Origin: Numida meleagris
Lineage: Eukaryota > Chordata > Aves > Galliformes > Numididae
Assembly (NCBI RefSeq): GCF_002078875.1
Contig: NW_018364539.1
Location: 1-64,000, forward strand
DNA length: 64,000 nt
Reading direction: 5' to 3'
Below are positions 38,501-50,580 of this stretch, in pieces (position 1 is the stretch's first letter; each line of letters opens with the position of its first letter). The notes below the pieces were generated by a model. The model was not told the DNA's origin. It saw only the letters and a list, made by a program, of their open reading frames with translations, and made no database searches. The position numbers and the translations under genes are program-made.

Positions 38501-39253
38501 TCACCCATACTAATGCTGTGAGACTCTATGACTGCTACAGACTTCAGCAAAAGCTCAAATACCTGCAGCAGGGGGGGCATCTGTTCTCCTTATGGAGCTC
38601 TTCTGCCTGGAGACACCTCTAAAGAAGATTCTCTGTGTTCACAGTCAGTGGCTAGCCATAAAGCAGAAGGTCAATCACCCAAGTGACAATAATCTTGTTT
38701 TGTCTCAGAGATGGATCTAGAAGACAAAAGGTAAAACTTTCGTGGACTTCTCATTCATGCATGGCGTATGTACTCAAACTTAGAGTCTGACATCTTTTTG
38801 CAAATAACAGCAGAAGAGCCAAGCAAGGCTGCAATATCCTTTAATTAAAGCTCCATCCATGGAGCCAAATCTCTTCACAGCAGCAGTCCTGCTGGGAATT
38901 CAGTTTAAGATCAACAATTGCCCAGAGTATCAGATTCTGGTTTTATTTTCTAATTGTTGGGGTTTTTTTTGACTTTTTTTTGTCAAGGTGCATACATACA
39001 TACCCAAAAACACTGCTAGGGTACGGTCATGTTAACAATATGGAAAGTAATGCTTCAAAAACTGGAAGGTATTCTTTCTACACTCCCACATGCTTTTTTT
39101 TTTTCCCAAAATGCAAAAGAAGAAAGAAACAAGCAAAATACTAGCCACCTTCTCTAACAAGAAGAGATAATATGGGACAAGCCACAATGTAAAGTGAATA
39201 AAATGACTGGTTATAAACTTTTTCTTTAGAAGTTTATCATAAAAATCAATGTA
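35536..39253. other. Gene desert segment with a 26-bp tandem duplication
   Basis: No gene recognised. A 22-bp word is repeated with a 26-bp period (35966-35987 and 35992-36013). Everything else is AT-rich single-copy-looking sequence. Open frames 35774-36070 (-) and 37311-37613 (+) show no domain. Confidence 0.45.
35966..36013. repeat. Tandem duplication, 26-bp period
   Basis: AGGAAAAAATTGAGAAAATT plus TC occurs twice without mismatch, separated by CCTG. Confidence 0.85.
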
Positions 39254-40071
39254 CGTTACCCTAAAAGTAACGCCCCCTATTTATTTCCATGGAAATTACA
39301 GCAGATATAAAGAGCACAATAACACTATTTGATAGAGCCAGTTCTCAGCTACAAAACATACTTTTTCAACATAGTTGCCACCAATAGCTATGCATTTTTG
39401 CCAGGGATGAACAAGAGCCTGCATGTCACACACATAAAAAATCTGAATGACTGTACAGGATGGGCTTGTCTCTCATGTCACTGTCGCCACTGCTGAAACA
39501 CACCATCCACCACCTCACTGTGCTCACATCCACTGTTTGGTCTCCATAAAAGTTCAGGAAGTACCAGTGAATGTCAGTGGGAACAATGTTTTCCATATGG
39601 AGGAATTCAGTGATATTCCTTTGCTCCATACAAACTTCCATGTCAGACATCACTTTGCCAGACTGCCCCTCTGCTGCCATCCGTCACATGGCAACCACAT
39701 GTAACAGAATATTGGTGGGAAGGTTCAACTTCTACTGCCATCCCACGAACATCTGCTTCCAGTGTCATGGCCTAACATAATAAAATAGAATCATCGAATC
39801 ATAGAATGGCCTGGGTTGAAAAGGACCTCAAAGATCATCAAGTTTCAACCCACCTGCTGAGAGCAGGGTCGCCAACCACTAGACCAGGCTGCCCAGAGCC
39901 ACATCCAGCCTTGATGGCCTTGAATGCCACCAGGGATGGGGCATCCACAACCTCTCTGGGCAACCCCTTCCAGTGCTTTGCCACCCTCTGAGTGAAAAAC
40001 TTCCTCCTAATATCTAACCTAAATCTCCCCTGTAGGAAGCATAGGAAGCATTACTTTTGGAGCAGCCCTTG
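39254..40071 (-). mobile_element. Galluhop-like mariner, internally deleted, carrying a CR1
   Basis: Both inverted repeats are present: CGTTACCCTAAAAGTAACG at the left and, on the minus strand, GGGCTGCTCCAAAAGTAATG at the right. TA dinucleotides flank the element at 39252-39253 and 40072-40073, the expected mariner target duplication. On the minus strand the transposase N terminus starts at 39680 (DMEVCMEQRNITEFLH, then YGDQTVDVSTVRWW: the helix-turn-helix region). It jumps directly to the C-terminal end (MQALVHPWQKCIA, GGNYVEK), so the DD34D catalytic core is deleted. One base is also out of frame at a T-run near 39430. Without the inserted CR1 the element is about 570 bp, so it is a non-autonomous derivative. 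The leader is split by a reverse CR1 at 39786-40032. Confidence 0.9.
39786..40032 (-). mobile_element. CR1 LINE inserted inside the mariner
   Basis: The plus strand begins AGAATCATCGAATCATAGAA (reverse octamer tail) and continues GGGTTGAAAAGGACCTCAAA. It then runs through CACTAGACCAGGCTGCCCAG to CTAACCTAAATCTCCCCTGT, all CR1. At the inner junction the mariner word TAGGAAGCA occurs twice (40033-40041 and 40042-40050), a small duplication made at or after insertion. The sequence is close to the CR1 at 808, including the GTCGCCAACCACTAGACC word. It must be younger than the mariner. Confidence 0.93.
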
Positions 40072-40073
40072 TA

Positions 40074-41278
40074 TGACTGAATTCATTTGTTTTGGTCTGA
40101 ACAAATGAAATTCATCTAAGATGGATGAGGTTTTGCCTTGATCTTACCAGCTGAGATGCCACAGAAGGTGTCCCAGCATATATTTATGCCTTCTGTGAGT
40201 TTTGCATAGCAACACAATTTTTTTTTCATTCTCTAATTTCCAATATATTTATCTGAAAAGGTAGATAAACTGAATTATCAGGTTTTGTGCTTGTTTGCAG
40301 GGAATAATTGCAAAAATTCAAGCTCCAGTAACTTTGCAATGCTTTCCTTGTATTTCCAGTGTTTTCAAACTATACTGCTTTAATTTACCTCATTGATTCC
40401 CAATGGAATTAATGTGACATTTTTAGTCTTAAATTACTTTTTCTAATTTTGCAAGGCTATTAGACACGGGAGCAAGCAACACAAGTTGCTTCTCATCTCT
40501 GATATTAAGAATGTGGAGGAATAAATGCAATACTACCTAGAAAGTTTTTGTCAGCCTGAGAATGGCTCCAGTTCCAACTCTGAGCGAGGCAACAAAAATA
40601 ATCAAAAGCAACAAAAATAATCCACAACTTTCTGGAGCATACATTGCATCCAGTAATGTTGTTCAAAGAATCAAGACGAAATACAGGTTCTGTGGAGTCT
40701 TAGTTGAGTGGGCACAAGAAAAGAGGAGTGGTGGTTTAGGAAAAAAAAGGCTAATTTCTGGTTTTGAGCCCTCAAATCTTACAGAATATTTCAAAATGGA
40801 AGTCAGTTTTTATAGCAGTCACACCACAGGAGGAAAGCCTGCACACCACGCTGAAATGCTAACAGGAATTAAAAGCAGTGAAGTTTACCCATTATGGAAC
40901 AGAAGGACAAAGACAAGGTCATTCACTGTGTGCAAGTGAAAGAACAAGGATTCAAAATCCCCAACAAACAGGGACAGAAAATAATCTCCTTGGCAAAGTT
41001 TTGCAGTATTTAAGCACCAGAAGAAAGTCAGAAGCAATATTATTGACTAACCAAGCTGACATTTGGCTACAGAGTATTTAATTCTTTCATTTCCTACTAG
41101 ACAAAAGGACACCATGTCCATCTCCAAGTGATGGCTTGGCATGGTGAACTAGAGAGTGTGGATCATCAGCATCTTTTTCTTCAGTGGGGTGAGAAAAAAA
41201 AGACAGTTCTAGAAGTTTCTCAGTTGCATATTGCACTTTATCGTGAATGACCAGTTGAATCTGAGCAGCACTTGACAT
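40074..41278. other. Non-coding spacer
   Basis: No recognised gene. An open frame at 40562-40939 (+, 125 codons) has no domain and begins in a short AACAAAAATAATC direct repeat (period 19, about 40591-40622). Confidence 0.45.
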
Positions 41279-41785
41279 CATAGAATAGCTTGAGTTGAAA
41301 GAGATCTTAAAGATCATCTAGTTCCAACTCCCTGCTGTGGGTTGGGTTGACAATCTCTGTATCAGGTTGCCCATGGCCCCATCCAACCTGCTGTTGAATG
41401 CCTACACAGATGGGGCATCCCCAGCTTCTCCGGGCAACCTGTTTCAGTGCCTCACCATCCTCCTAACATCTTCTCTCTTTTAGTTTAAAGCCATTGCCCC
41501 CAGTCCTATCACTACCAGACTATATAAAAAGTCAGTCCCCCTCCTGTTTATAAGCTCCCTTCAGGTACTGGAAGGCTGCAATGATATCTCTGCAGTGCCT
41601 TCTATTCTCCAAGCTAAACAAGCCCAGCTTCCTGCAGCCCTTCTTCATAAGAGAGATGCTCCATCCCTCTGAGCCCCTTCATGGCTGTCCTCTGGATTTG
41701 ATCCAACAGCTCCATGTCCCTCCTGTTCTGGGTGCCCCAAGTCTGGATAGAGTACTCCAGATGGGACCTGGAGTGGGATGATAAG
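41279..41785 (-). mobile_element. CR1 LINE, 5'-truncated
   Basis: The plus strand starts CATAGAATAGCTTGAGTTG and runs through GTTGCCCATGGCCCCATCC, TTTATAAGCTCCCTTCAGG and TTCTCCAAGCTAAACAAGCC. It ends at GATAGAGTACTCCAGATGGG. On the minus strand this is the ORF2 C terminus (LEYSIQTWG and KGLRGMEHLSYEE are readable at 41614-41829). Homology fades near 41785, the point of 5' truncation. Several frameshifts are present. Confidence 0.93.
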
Positions 41786-44700
41786 ATGGAAGACAAACTG
41801 CTTCCTGGGGAAAGGAGCTGGCATAGCATAAGACATCAAGCAGAAGACTGCAGAACACAGCCTGGAAGGCAGTATGTCCATCCCCCGTCAACTGTTTCTG
41901 TCAAATCAGCTTGATCTGGAAGAAAATAATGCAAAACATCTCAGGCTCATGGCAGAAGCTGCTGAGAGAACACTAGGGAAGTGTGAACCACTCAGAGAGG
42001 CAGCTCAGATCTCTTCACACCGAACAGTCATAGGATGTCTTTACTGACACAATCATGGCCCAAAGACTCTAAACAATTACATCTGTTTTTTGATAAAGCT
42101 CCAGCTGGATGGCAATTCATTACAGCTATCTGTATTCTATTAGCAAAGATGCAGCAGTCCTTTATAACGTTCAGACACAGACAACATACTACATCCCAGT
42201 GGATACTTCATAGTAAACAGTTCAAGTCTTTCTCCTCCCCTCTGGCTTCCTTGTTTGCCAGCTATCTACAAGCAGAATACAGAATTTTTTCCATTTTACT
42301 CAAGGTGTGTTTGTAAAGATTCCCATACTTAATATTTGATCTGTGGAGCGCTGCACATAATTTGAAGTTCAAAAATTTGGTCTGCATCAATTTTAGCCAT
42401 ATGGCTAAAACTGCAACTCTCAAGATCAGACTTACAGTGCAAATCTTGAAAAAGAACAGTAAATGTTTAAGAAACAGTAATGACTTTTGAAAATTGGATC
42501 ATAAAATTCCCTGCATCTACTCTATGGACTCAGTTATTAAAGATCAGTATCCTAGCAGAGGGAATTCATTTCAGTTCTCCTTTTTTTAACTCATCAGCTT
42601 CCTGCTCCACTTAGCATCTCCCTATTTCTGAGATTTAGGAAACAGAAAATTTTGGTCAATTTTCTTATGACGTCATACCTCCTCACTCAGTTCTCTCTTT
42701 GAAAAGCTCTCTTCTCTGTGCTGAACAGTCTCCTTTTAGGCCGTCTCCCCCATGAGAAGCTTCCTTGCCTGTAAAATACACTCACTGCCTCGGATTGAAT
42801 CCCTTTCAATTTCCCTTGGTTGAAGCTTTTCACTGACCAGTATTTCCATAGATTGCATAGCATTTCATTCATGGACAGCACACCAGCTGTCAGTACATCT
42901 GCTTTCAGATGAGCATCTACCTTACAAACTGTTTCCCAGATGAGCAGCCAAGGCACTGGTGTGACCCTCAGGACCATTCTGTTTTGGAGAGGACAGGTAG
43001 GCAGCATCCATGTTCCGCCACTCCTCTGTACCCACTGGACTGTGGGTCCAGGCTCAGCACCTTGCAGGAAAACTGAATTTACACCCCACATCCTTCTCTT
43101 CCTCTCCCTACCCCCAACTCCAAATATTATTTAAAAACCTTCATACCCTGATGATTCACCAACACCTGGGAGCAAGTTCTACTTTTTGTTTGTCTCCAGC
43201 GAAAACCTTTTCTTCCCCTTAGCAACCGAACGACAAGCCTCCAAGACTTAAAAGAAATGTGTGTGTAAATGTACGCTTGTATCCTTGGGGTGCGTGAAAG
43301 GCTAATTACAGAAATTAAATGCTAATTTCCCAAGATTAATATAGGCAAGTAAAAGGCTTTTTGCATTGTTTGAATAAAAGGCTACTTCAAAAGCTTTCTT
43401 TCCTTTCGCTCCTCACCTGTAATTTCCACTCTTCCTCCCTGTGCTAGGTTGCACCAGGACAGATTTTTAATTGGTGCTCATTAGTCAAGCTGTGTTTGCA
43501 CCTCTCTGGTCAGTCCCTGTGCCCACAGGCAACTGCTGTCTGCATCCCTGTAGGCTGGGAAGTGGAAAGCAGGCTCTGGCACCAGTGGCTTTCCTGACAC
43601 ACTGCGGAGAAATTTCAAGGGGAACAAAATACATACAACAGCAAAATTTTGTGGTCCAGAGCTTTTGTATGCCAGGAAGATCCAAAGAAACAAAACATGT
43701 GCATTCCTGAAGTCTACATTATGTTGTTGTGTGTATTAGTAGGCACTGATTTCTACAATTGTTTTATTTGACCATGTTAAGTTCACCTCAGTTCAACATA
43801 GCTTTTATACTGCTCCTTAAAGCTTAGCAATGCAAATGCCTCTCTGTATTGGGTCTTAATACATATATATATATATATGCACACACATGCAAGTACAAAT
43901 GTTTTGTTATACATGCTTTATCCAGCACTGGAGAAGCTCTTGGAGTATCGTACTCTGATTATGGATCAGACTGAGAAACACGTGTAAGTGTATATAACCT
44001 ACACTGTCAGTCTAAAAGTAAGAAAAAAAGTTAAAAATACATTATTTCAGTTGATTCTCTAAGCCAGCTCTCACCAAACTGTGAGTTCTGCAAGCTACCA
44101 TCTGACCATGCTGGTCAGGGCTCCTCATCAGGGGTGATGGCTCCACCGAAAGTAGCAAAACCACATCACAGCACAAGCTGTGCATTTGATTAATGTCCAG
44201 GTTATCTTTAGCAAGAATAGAAAGGCCCCAGATATGTCAGGAACACATTTCATCTTGTGCCAGTGCGAAAACAAGAAATGGGATGAAGGTAAAATATATG
44301 CTTTGCTCTTCCTAAAGTACTTTGGTTTTAATGCATCAATCAGAAAGATAAATTTATGCTGATGATCTTCATCTAGTAAAGGCTACACAATTGCTCCCAA
44401 GAACTTAGTCGGAGAAAAATATAACAGAACTGCCCCAATTCAAAAGCTGTAATAAGGGAAGGAGAGAAAACGAAGTCATCTGGCATACCTAGGTGCACAT
44501 ATTAATTAAAGATAATGATAATAATTATACATTTAGGAAAGGCAGACAGGTCCTCAGCAGATCAAGGGGGCTATAAAAATTCTTGTGAAAGGCAGAAAAA
44601 GCTAAATAAAAAGGGGTGCAATTATTCCCCACTACCCAACTCCACTGAATGTGGGAAGGGACAAAAATCACAGCAAGAAAAAGTAAACGTCACAGACAGG

Positions 44701-45435
44701 GACAGCAAGTAAGTTCTTCCATTACGGAACATCTGAACTAAGAGTGTACAGCAGCAGAATTTACTCACACAACTTGGGCATTTCACACCTCTCCCTCAGT
44801 GATTGTAAATGGACAGGCAACTCTTGAAAACTAACTGGAAAGGATTAAGGTGGGCAAACATTGGAATGGTTTTTTAGCAGGTTGCTGATGTTTATATTTC
44901 AACTCTTTCGAGATCAGGACATGAAAACAGAGAGAATCTCCTGTACTCCTCACCCCATTAATAAGCACAATACATCCTCTCTGAAATATTTCTGCAGCAA
45001 AGGTCATGTTTGAGCAAGACATCAAAACAGGAAAATATCATACAGTAAGAGGATTGCATGCTAACTCCTTTCGCCTACAGCACAAATACATGAAACTAAG
45101 TAGATCCTAGCCAACAAGCAGCACAAGAATAGCTTTACTGAGCTGATATCCTACACTAGCCATTCTACATTAATTGTCCAGTAATTGCAGTTGGATCCAC
45201 AGAGATGGGCATTAAAATGTACATCCGCTCTTGCACCTCAGGTGTGAGCAAAAGGCAACCACCTCTTGAAGATATGAACCAGGGATGCTGAATTGCTCTG
45301 AACAAAGTTCTGATGTCAATGAACACCTTAACAACATTTACCTAAACAAGTAAGATAGCCAAAAATGTTCCTTTTGAAGTCACAGATAAGACTCTTCCAG
45401 TGCACTCAACGCTGGATTGACACTGAATCTAGGTC
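41786..45435. other. Gene desert segment with an AT microsatellite
   Basis: No gene recognised. Holds an AT/AC dinucleotide run (43861-43888) and a conserved-looking AT-rich block (about 43280-43380) with repeated TAAT words. The open frame 42687-43091 (-, 134 codons) has no recognisable domain. Confidence 0.45.
43861..43888. repeat. AT then AC dinucleotide microsatellite
   Basis: Nine AT-type steps followed by a short CACACAC run. Confidence 0.85.
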
Positions 45436-45494
45436 TGGCTGATGGCTGGACTTGATGATCTTGAAGGTCTTTTCCAACCTAATGATTCTATGAG
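45436..45494 (+). mobile_element. CR1 LINE, minimal 3' end
   Basis: GGCTGATGGCTGGACTTGAT, GATCTTGAAGGTCTTTTCC and AATGATTCTATGAG are the last roughly 60 bp of a CR1 in plus orientation. Confidence 0.88.
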
Positions 45495-48195
45495 TTTGAA
45501 TACATGGCATTCTTCCTTGGTGATAAACCTATACATAAAGAGCTCCACCATTTTAAAGGAAAATGGCTGAGATAATAGAATATGGTTTATGAACTATGAT
45601 TTAATTGTAGAATAGCCTACATCAGTTCAAACTGCCCCCAAACGTTGCAGAGAAGTTCTAAATTCAGAACAAAGTTAGCTAATTCTAGTAACAAAAGGGC
45701 AATAGAATATATTTCTGCTGTTAGATAATCCTCATATATTTACCCAGGGATTTTCACTGCAACTTCGGCATTTCGCTGATGAGAATAACAGGAAAAAAAA
45801 AAGCCATAGTTTATGGGGCCTGGGCAGGAAAGGTACAGGTCAGCTGAAGGATTCTGAGTAACTTCTCTGCTGCTCTTTAAAAACAAAAGAGTCATGGGCT
45901 AAACTAGCACACCACTAATGATTCCATCGCTTTCCAAGCTTTTTGTTCACAGTTTTCTTGTGTTCTACACTAGGCCTAAATATCCATTAAATACTGCTAC
46001 AATCATTAAAAAGAATTCAGTTGTATGGCATGCTGCTGACCTGCTCTTCTTTCACATGAGATATGGTAATCCAAATTCTTCTTAAAGAACAGCATCCGCA
46101 TGTTTGTTCTGCCATCTAGCAGAAGACTGATGGTATAATTGTGTAATAAATGTGCATAATTAAAAAAATAATCTCACTCTCAACTGATCTCTGTGATGGC
46201 AGGTACTTCCAATTGGCTGAACAATATTTAGGAAACTAAATTTTGTCTGAAAAAGAAGATGCTGGAATTCCTATTTCAAAACAAAAGACAAAATACGATA
46301 CTGATGCTCAGAGCTCTAAAAACATGAGAGTTCTTGGGAGGATTTTTGCCCGATTATTGAATTGCTTTATGTAGTAACTTAGAACTCTTTTTGGCAGTAA
46401 TTATACAGCATAACGTGCAGATGAGTTGTGGCACACATTCTACCATATGGGCTGGAAAAAAGCAGATGCCTAGGAAATATCTTAAACTAAAAATATTATG
46501 TCTTATCTGACTAACAGATTTGTAAATATTTTCAATGATAGTCAGAATATTTAATTGCTTTCCTTGGAATACTGAAATTTACATGCAAGATAACATGACA
46601 ATTAGATAAAACACCTTGAAAACGTACTTTTCTGCGATTGTGTTATGATAAAGATATACTCAATGTATAGAAAAAGAGCACAGCTGTTGCAGATAATCTT
46701 CTGGTAAGAAAAGAGCAAAGGAAAATTTAACATCATCCAAGACTTCTTTGATTGTCTTCAAAAGGCAGTGGGAAACGCCTGATGATCCTAAAGGCCTCTT
46801 CCCAATGTTCACAACTGTCTAAGCTAAAATCAGTTTCCTCTGGAAGCCAGCGGCAGAATATTTAAGATTCCATCACCCATCTGTTAATTTAGCAGACAAG
46901 AAAGATTGTCATGGAGGATATTAGAATGGATCACACTAGAAACTAATAATCACTTTCTACATCATGGTGCCTCACAGAAACTGATTTCTGCCACTGGTGT
47001 GCCTGGGGAGATGCTCAGTATATATTATAGATGTCAAAAATCGAGAGTTGCAAGTGGTATTTATTAAAACAAGAGAATTAGGAATCTCAGTCATTATTTG
47101 CTCAAGCAATGATTTGATTTGCACGTGAGAGCTAATACTTTTAAATGAAGACAGCATCAAAGATATTTGTAGACTTCCAATAAGCAAAACCAATTGTAAA
47201 TACTTATTTCAACAAACAGGATGGTTTAGATGGACATTAATATATCAAAACTCAGCACAAACTGAACACAGTACCGCAGTACCAATCTATGCAGATGACA
47301 GCCACACTACACTATGAGTTTATGGATGCAACAAGACAGTTCTTAGTGCTGGGGAATAATTGTCACAAAACCCTCACTACATGCAGTCAGCAGCTTGTAA
47401 ACCGTTTTCTTCATCCCAAACTGCTGTGTCCATGACCCATGAAATTATAATTTCATATTAAAATTGAGAACAAGTTGGCCTGGCTGTCTGGAGTCAGCTC
47501 ACTCCAGATACTGCTGGAGAGAGATGTGATTTTGTGAATGAATCTGGTTTTCATGAAATCACTTTGATTTCACTTTCTTCCTTAACATTCCTAAAAGTTT
47601 TTTTTTTTTCTCCCGTTGTTACCTTAAACTTGATCGAAGCGCTTTGCTAGAAATTTGTTCTCACTGGAAAATTCCTTGTTATTTAAAAGCTGGCATGTTC
47701 TAGAAGCAACTTGTCAGCTGCTGAAAGTGAGACTGGACTTCTCCATCTCTCTCACAAACAAGCTTCACTGAGCATAATGCCAAATTCAAGAGGTATTTTA
47801 AACCTATTTTTGTGTTGTATGATGCAACAAGCAATGTCATTCAGTACAGCAACAAAAGAGAATTTAATCTTTTTTGTTTTCCACTGCAGATCACTGAGTC
47901 ATTACTGCTCTATTAGGTTTTCATGGTACTAAATCAATGCAGTTTAATGCCATTATGTATGAAGTTCATGAAAACAAGTCAGTTGCCCGTATAATTTCTT
48001 ACTGTACTGATAAATCTCTAAAGGCAACAGAATGAAAGAGCAGCTTAGACTGGAGAAAAAGAAAAAAAAAGGAAATAGACCAGATTTCTTGAAGCATTAA
48101 GTTGCTTGCTTAGCTTCTGAGTTTTCAGTGGCTTTTCCGTATTTATGATGGAAGCATACATGGTTCAACACACTGCAGGTTAGTTCCTCTGCTGT
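45495..48195. other. Non-coding spacer
   Basis: AT-rich with a T-run near 47597-47609. No genes or clear repeats recognised. A weak CR1-tail-like phrase near 46778-46805 was not accepted. Confidence 0.4.
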
Positions 48196-48297
48196 TACAG
48201 AACCACAGGACCACAGATGAAGGGAAGGCACCTCTGGAGACTATCAAGTCCAGCAGCCCTGCTCAGGCTGCATCAGCTCAAGCAGGTTGCCCAGTTC
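48196..48297 (-). mobile_element. Old CR1 LINE 3' fragment
   Basis: On the plus strand ACAGAACCACAGGACCACAG leads to GGCACCTCTGGAGACTATCA. AGTCCAGCAGCCCTGCTCA follows, then TCAAGCAGGTTGCCCAG. Same subfamily style as the copy at 10752. Confidence 0.8.
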
Positions 48298-49417
48298 TGA
48301 TACTCATTGCAATTTCAGTATGTCCTTACCTCCATCTTAAACCAAGGCAATTACTTGTTTTTTTTATTATTATTTTTAACAAATTAATAGTAAGACAGCA
48401 CCAGAAACTCATCATTTTCTATTTTTCTTGAGATTCAGCCATGTAATCACTGATGACTTAAGTCCTTCCTAACCTCCCATGGGACTTCTCTTTCTCTTCA
48501 CAAAATCTGATGTATTTGGTGTCCAGAGTACTGCAGAACCAAGCTCCCTTGGCAGCAGAAATTTCCCTCTCATTACGTCTCACAGGGGAGCAATGTGATC
48601 TTGGAGTGCTGCTGGTGCTGGGCTTTCCTTAACTGTAGGAAACTGAGCCTTAGCAAATTTTCAGCCAAGAGAAAGAACAATACTTCTGTTTGGACAAAAA
48701 ACATGTTTAAATATTACTTTTTTTCCCAAAAAAAACCTCTCAGCTTCTCTTTATGAATTAAAATATGAGGCTCACACTGAATTTCATAGTAACTACTGAA
48801 TTTAAAAAAAAAAAAGTGCATTAACTTTCTTGTAAGCAGATTAGGCAGACCTTGAACACATCGCTAACACTTAAGAAAGTGCTTATCATTTTTAAGAAGT
48901 CAAAAATCCTCAGTCAGAAGTACCTTTATCCACACCTGTTTTTCCACTAAGCAAGATGTGACATGTACCATTAGTCTTCATTTCAATTATTTAGCAAACT
49001 AAAATCTTCCCTTCAAATCCACCTGCTCAGGAAGTTCCTGGAAGGAGAACTGCAGCATAATATACATATTTGTGTCCCAAAGAAAGAAGTAATTGAAACT
49101 AGAAGAAGTGATGGACAGATCATATCATACCTGCCCAAAAATATATTGTACCACTGTGTTGCTCCCTGCAATCTACACAGCATTTATGTGCTAGCTACCA
49201 ATAAAATGAAAAATCACAGCAGGTCCTTCTACCACAAGCAATGTGGCCTTTTGTAATCACAGACTTGTTTGCTATTCCCAGCATGCTGGGTCACACAATT
49301 AGACCAAAAATACGCAACCAGATTTGAGACACTGTGGGTTTTCAGGTCATTGCAGAGCTGGCAGTCACCTGCTCCCTGCTATACAGATAGGAACAATTGG
49401 TCAAATACAGAAGAGTT
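48298..49417. other. Non-coding spacer
   Basis: AT-rich, with several short A and T runs (48357-48366, 48720 region, 48802 region). No gene recognised. Confidence 0.4.
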
Positions 49418-49515
49418 AGAATCATAAAGGTTGGAAAAGACCACTAAGATCATCTGTTCAAATCATCAACCCATCACCACCATGTCCACAACACCACATC
49501 CCTCAAATGTATGTC
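49418..49515 (-). mobile_element. CR1 LINE 3' fragment
   Basis: AGAATCATAAAGGTTGGAAA, GACCACTAAGATCATC and CATCAACCCATCACCACCAT on the plus strand correspond to the reverse complement of a CR1 tail of the type with the CAACCCATCACCACCATG word. The match decays after about 49505. Confidence 0.8.
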
Positions 49516-49865
49516 TGTGTTTGAACTTCAAGTACACCTGAAGTCTGAAGTTGTTCAGATCGAAAGCAATGACTTGATTTATTGGTGAAGTCTGGCATTT
49601 GCAAACATCTGATTGACGGAATAAGGTGCACACATGCACTTTCTGCTAGATACAAGTTCTGACTTCCTGACATCACTTTTCCACGCATTACAGATGTAGG
49701 TATGAACAGTGTTTCCACTGACCAAGACAGAAAGAGGCTTCACACCTTTTATCAACAAATCCTCCTCCTTCCACTGGGAACCATTCCATATTTCTGATAG
49801 GAATCAGGCAAGGAAAGTACTGAATCCTTCCACATTCTTAAAACATTAATATCCTTATGAAAGGT
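49516..49865. other. Spacer next to LTR element, nothing recognised
   Basis: Single-copy-looking sequence. The minus-strand frame 49503-49718 (71 codons) resembles no protein I can name. Confidence 0.4.
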
Positions 49866-50238
49866 GTTTGAAGTGCCGCCCCTCCCATCTATCTGGTATG
49901 CCAAAGCTGTGTTACAACGCCAAAGCTACACCTCTTCAAATTGTGTTGCCAGATATATCCAGAAAACTAGGGAACATTTGGCCCCAGCTATGGCCCCACC
50001 CCATGTCACGGTATTATCTAAGGGTCTGCGTCCGTGACAAGGGGAACAGGCCCGAAAGAAAAAAAAACGAGAAAAAAGAGGAAGGAAAAGGAAAAAAAAA
50101 AAAATTGCCGGCGTTAAGGGCCAGCCCCCGGGCGGTCCGGTGGCTAAAGCGGCAGAGAAGCCGCGGAGCCGCCACCTGGGAGGACAAAGGGAAAGAGGGA
50201 AAAAGAAAAAAAAGAAAAAAAAAACAGCGGCACCAATC
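49866..50238 (-). mobile_element. Possible endogenous retrovirus leader next to LTR
   Basis: A CpG-rich stretch with long A-rich/T-rich runs adjoining the LTR-like block. It would lie downstream of the LTR on the minus strand and so could be primer-binding site plus leader. After the LTR end the minus strand reads GATTGGTGCCGCTG, which has a TGG start like a primer-binding site, but I cannot match it to a tRNA. It includes an 8-bp inverted repeat (TGTCACGG at 50004-50011, CCGTGACA at 50032-50039). No gag, pol or env frame is recognised. It could instead be a CpG-island promoter. Confidence 0.35.
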
Positions 50239-50580
50239 TGAGGAGGAACAACCAACTTTACTAAATATATCAAAATGAGGCTAGTAGAATTATATTAGAG
50301 AGTTTACAGGCTGAAAATCTTACACGGTAAGCTGCAGGAGGACCACGTGCTTTCTCCGCCGGGCAGGAAGGAACAGACCCCGCGTCTCCCACGCGGCTTC
50401 ACCACCCCCTCCAACGCAAAGACCCCTGCGGAGTGCACCTCCTCCCCTCCCCCTCAGAGGGCCACACCAAAAAAGGTAGTTTGCAGTAACCAGGGAATTA
50501 ACTCTTTAACTGCCCGTACCTTACATGATGTAATGATGCGGAATACCGACAACAAAAAATCACAAAACCATAACACCACA
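50239..50580 (-). mobile_element. Probable avian endogenous retrovirus LTR
   Basis: A 342-bp segment with TG...CA ends (TGAGGAGGAA on the left, AACACCACA on the right). Read on the minus strand it opens TGTGGTGTTATGG and has an upstream part with TTACATCATGTAA-like CRE/AP-1 words. A GC-rich central part carries a CACGTG E-box (50344-50349), followed by a polyadenylation-like AGTAAA shortly before the end. This order fits U3-R-U5. The style is familiar from chicken LTRs but I cannot assign the family. No second LTR or viral gene is seen here, so it is solo or truncated. Confidence 0.55.

Noticed and set aside
42687..43091. 134-codon minus-strand open frame
   Set aside because: No recognisable domain and no flanking gene context.
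46778..46805. CR1-tail-like phrase (TGATGATCCTAAAGGCC)
   Set aside because: Too short, with no flanking CR1 words.
49503..49718. 71-codon minus frame beside a CR1, considered as mariner-like
   Set aside because: Only a short ACATCACTTT word resembles the mariner leader; there is no terminal repeat or transposase motif.
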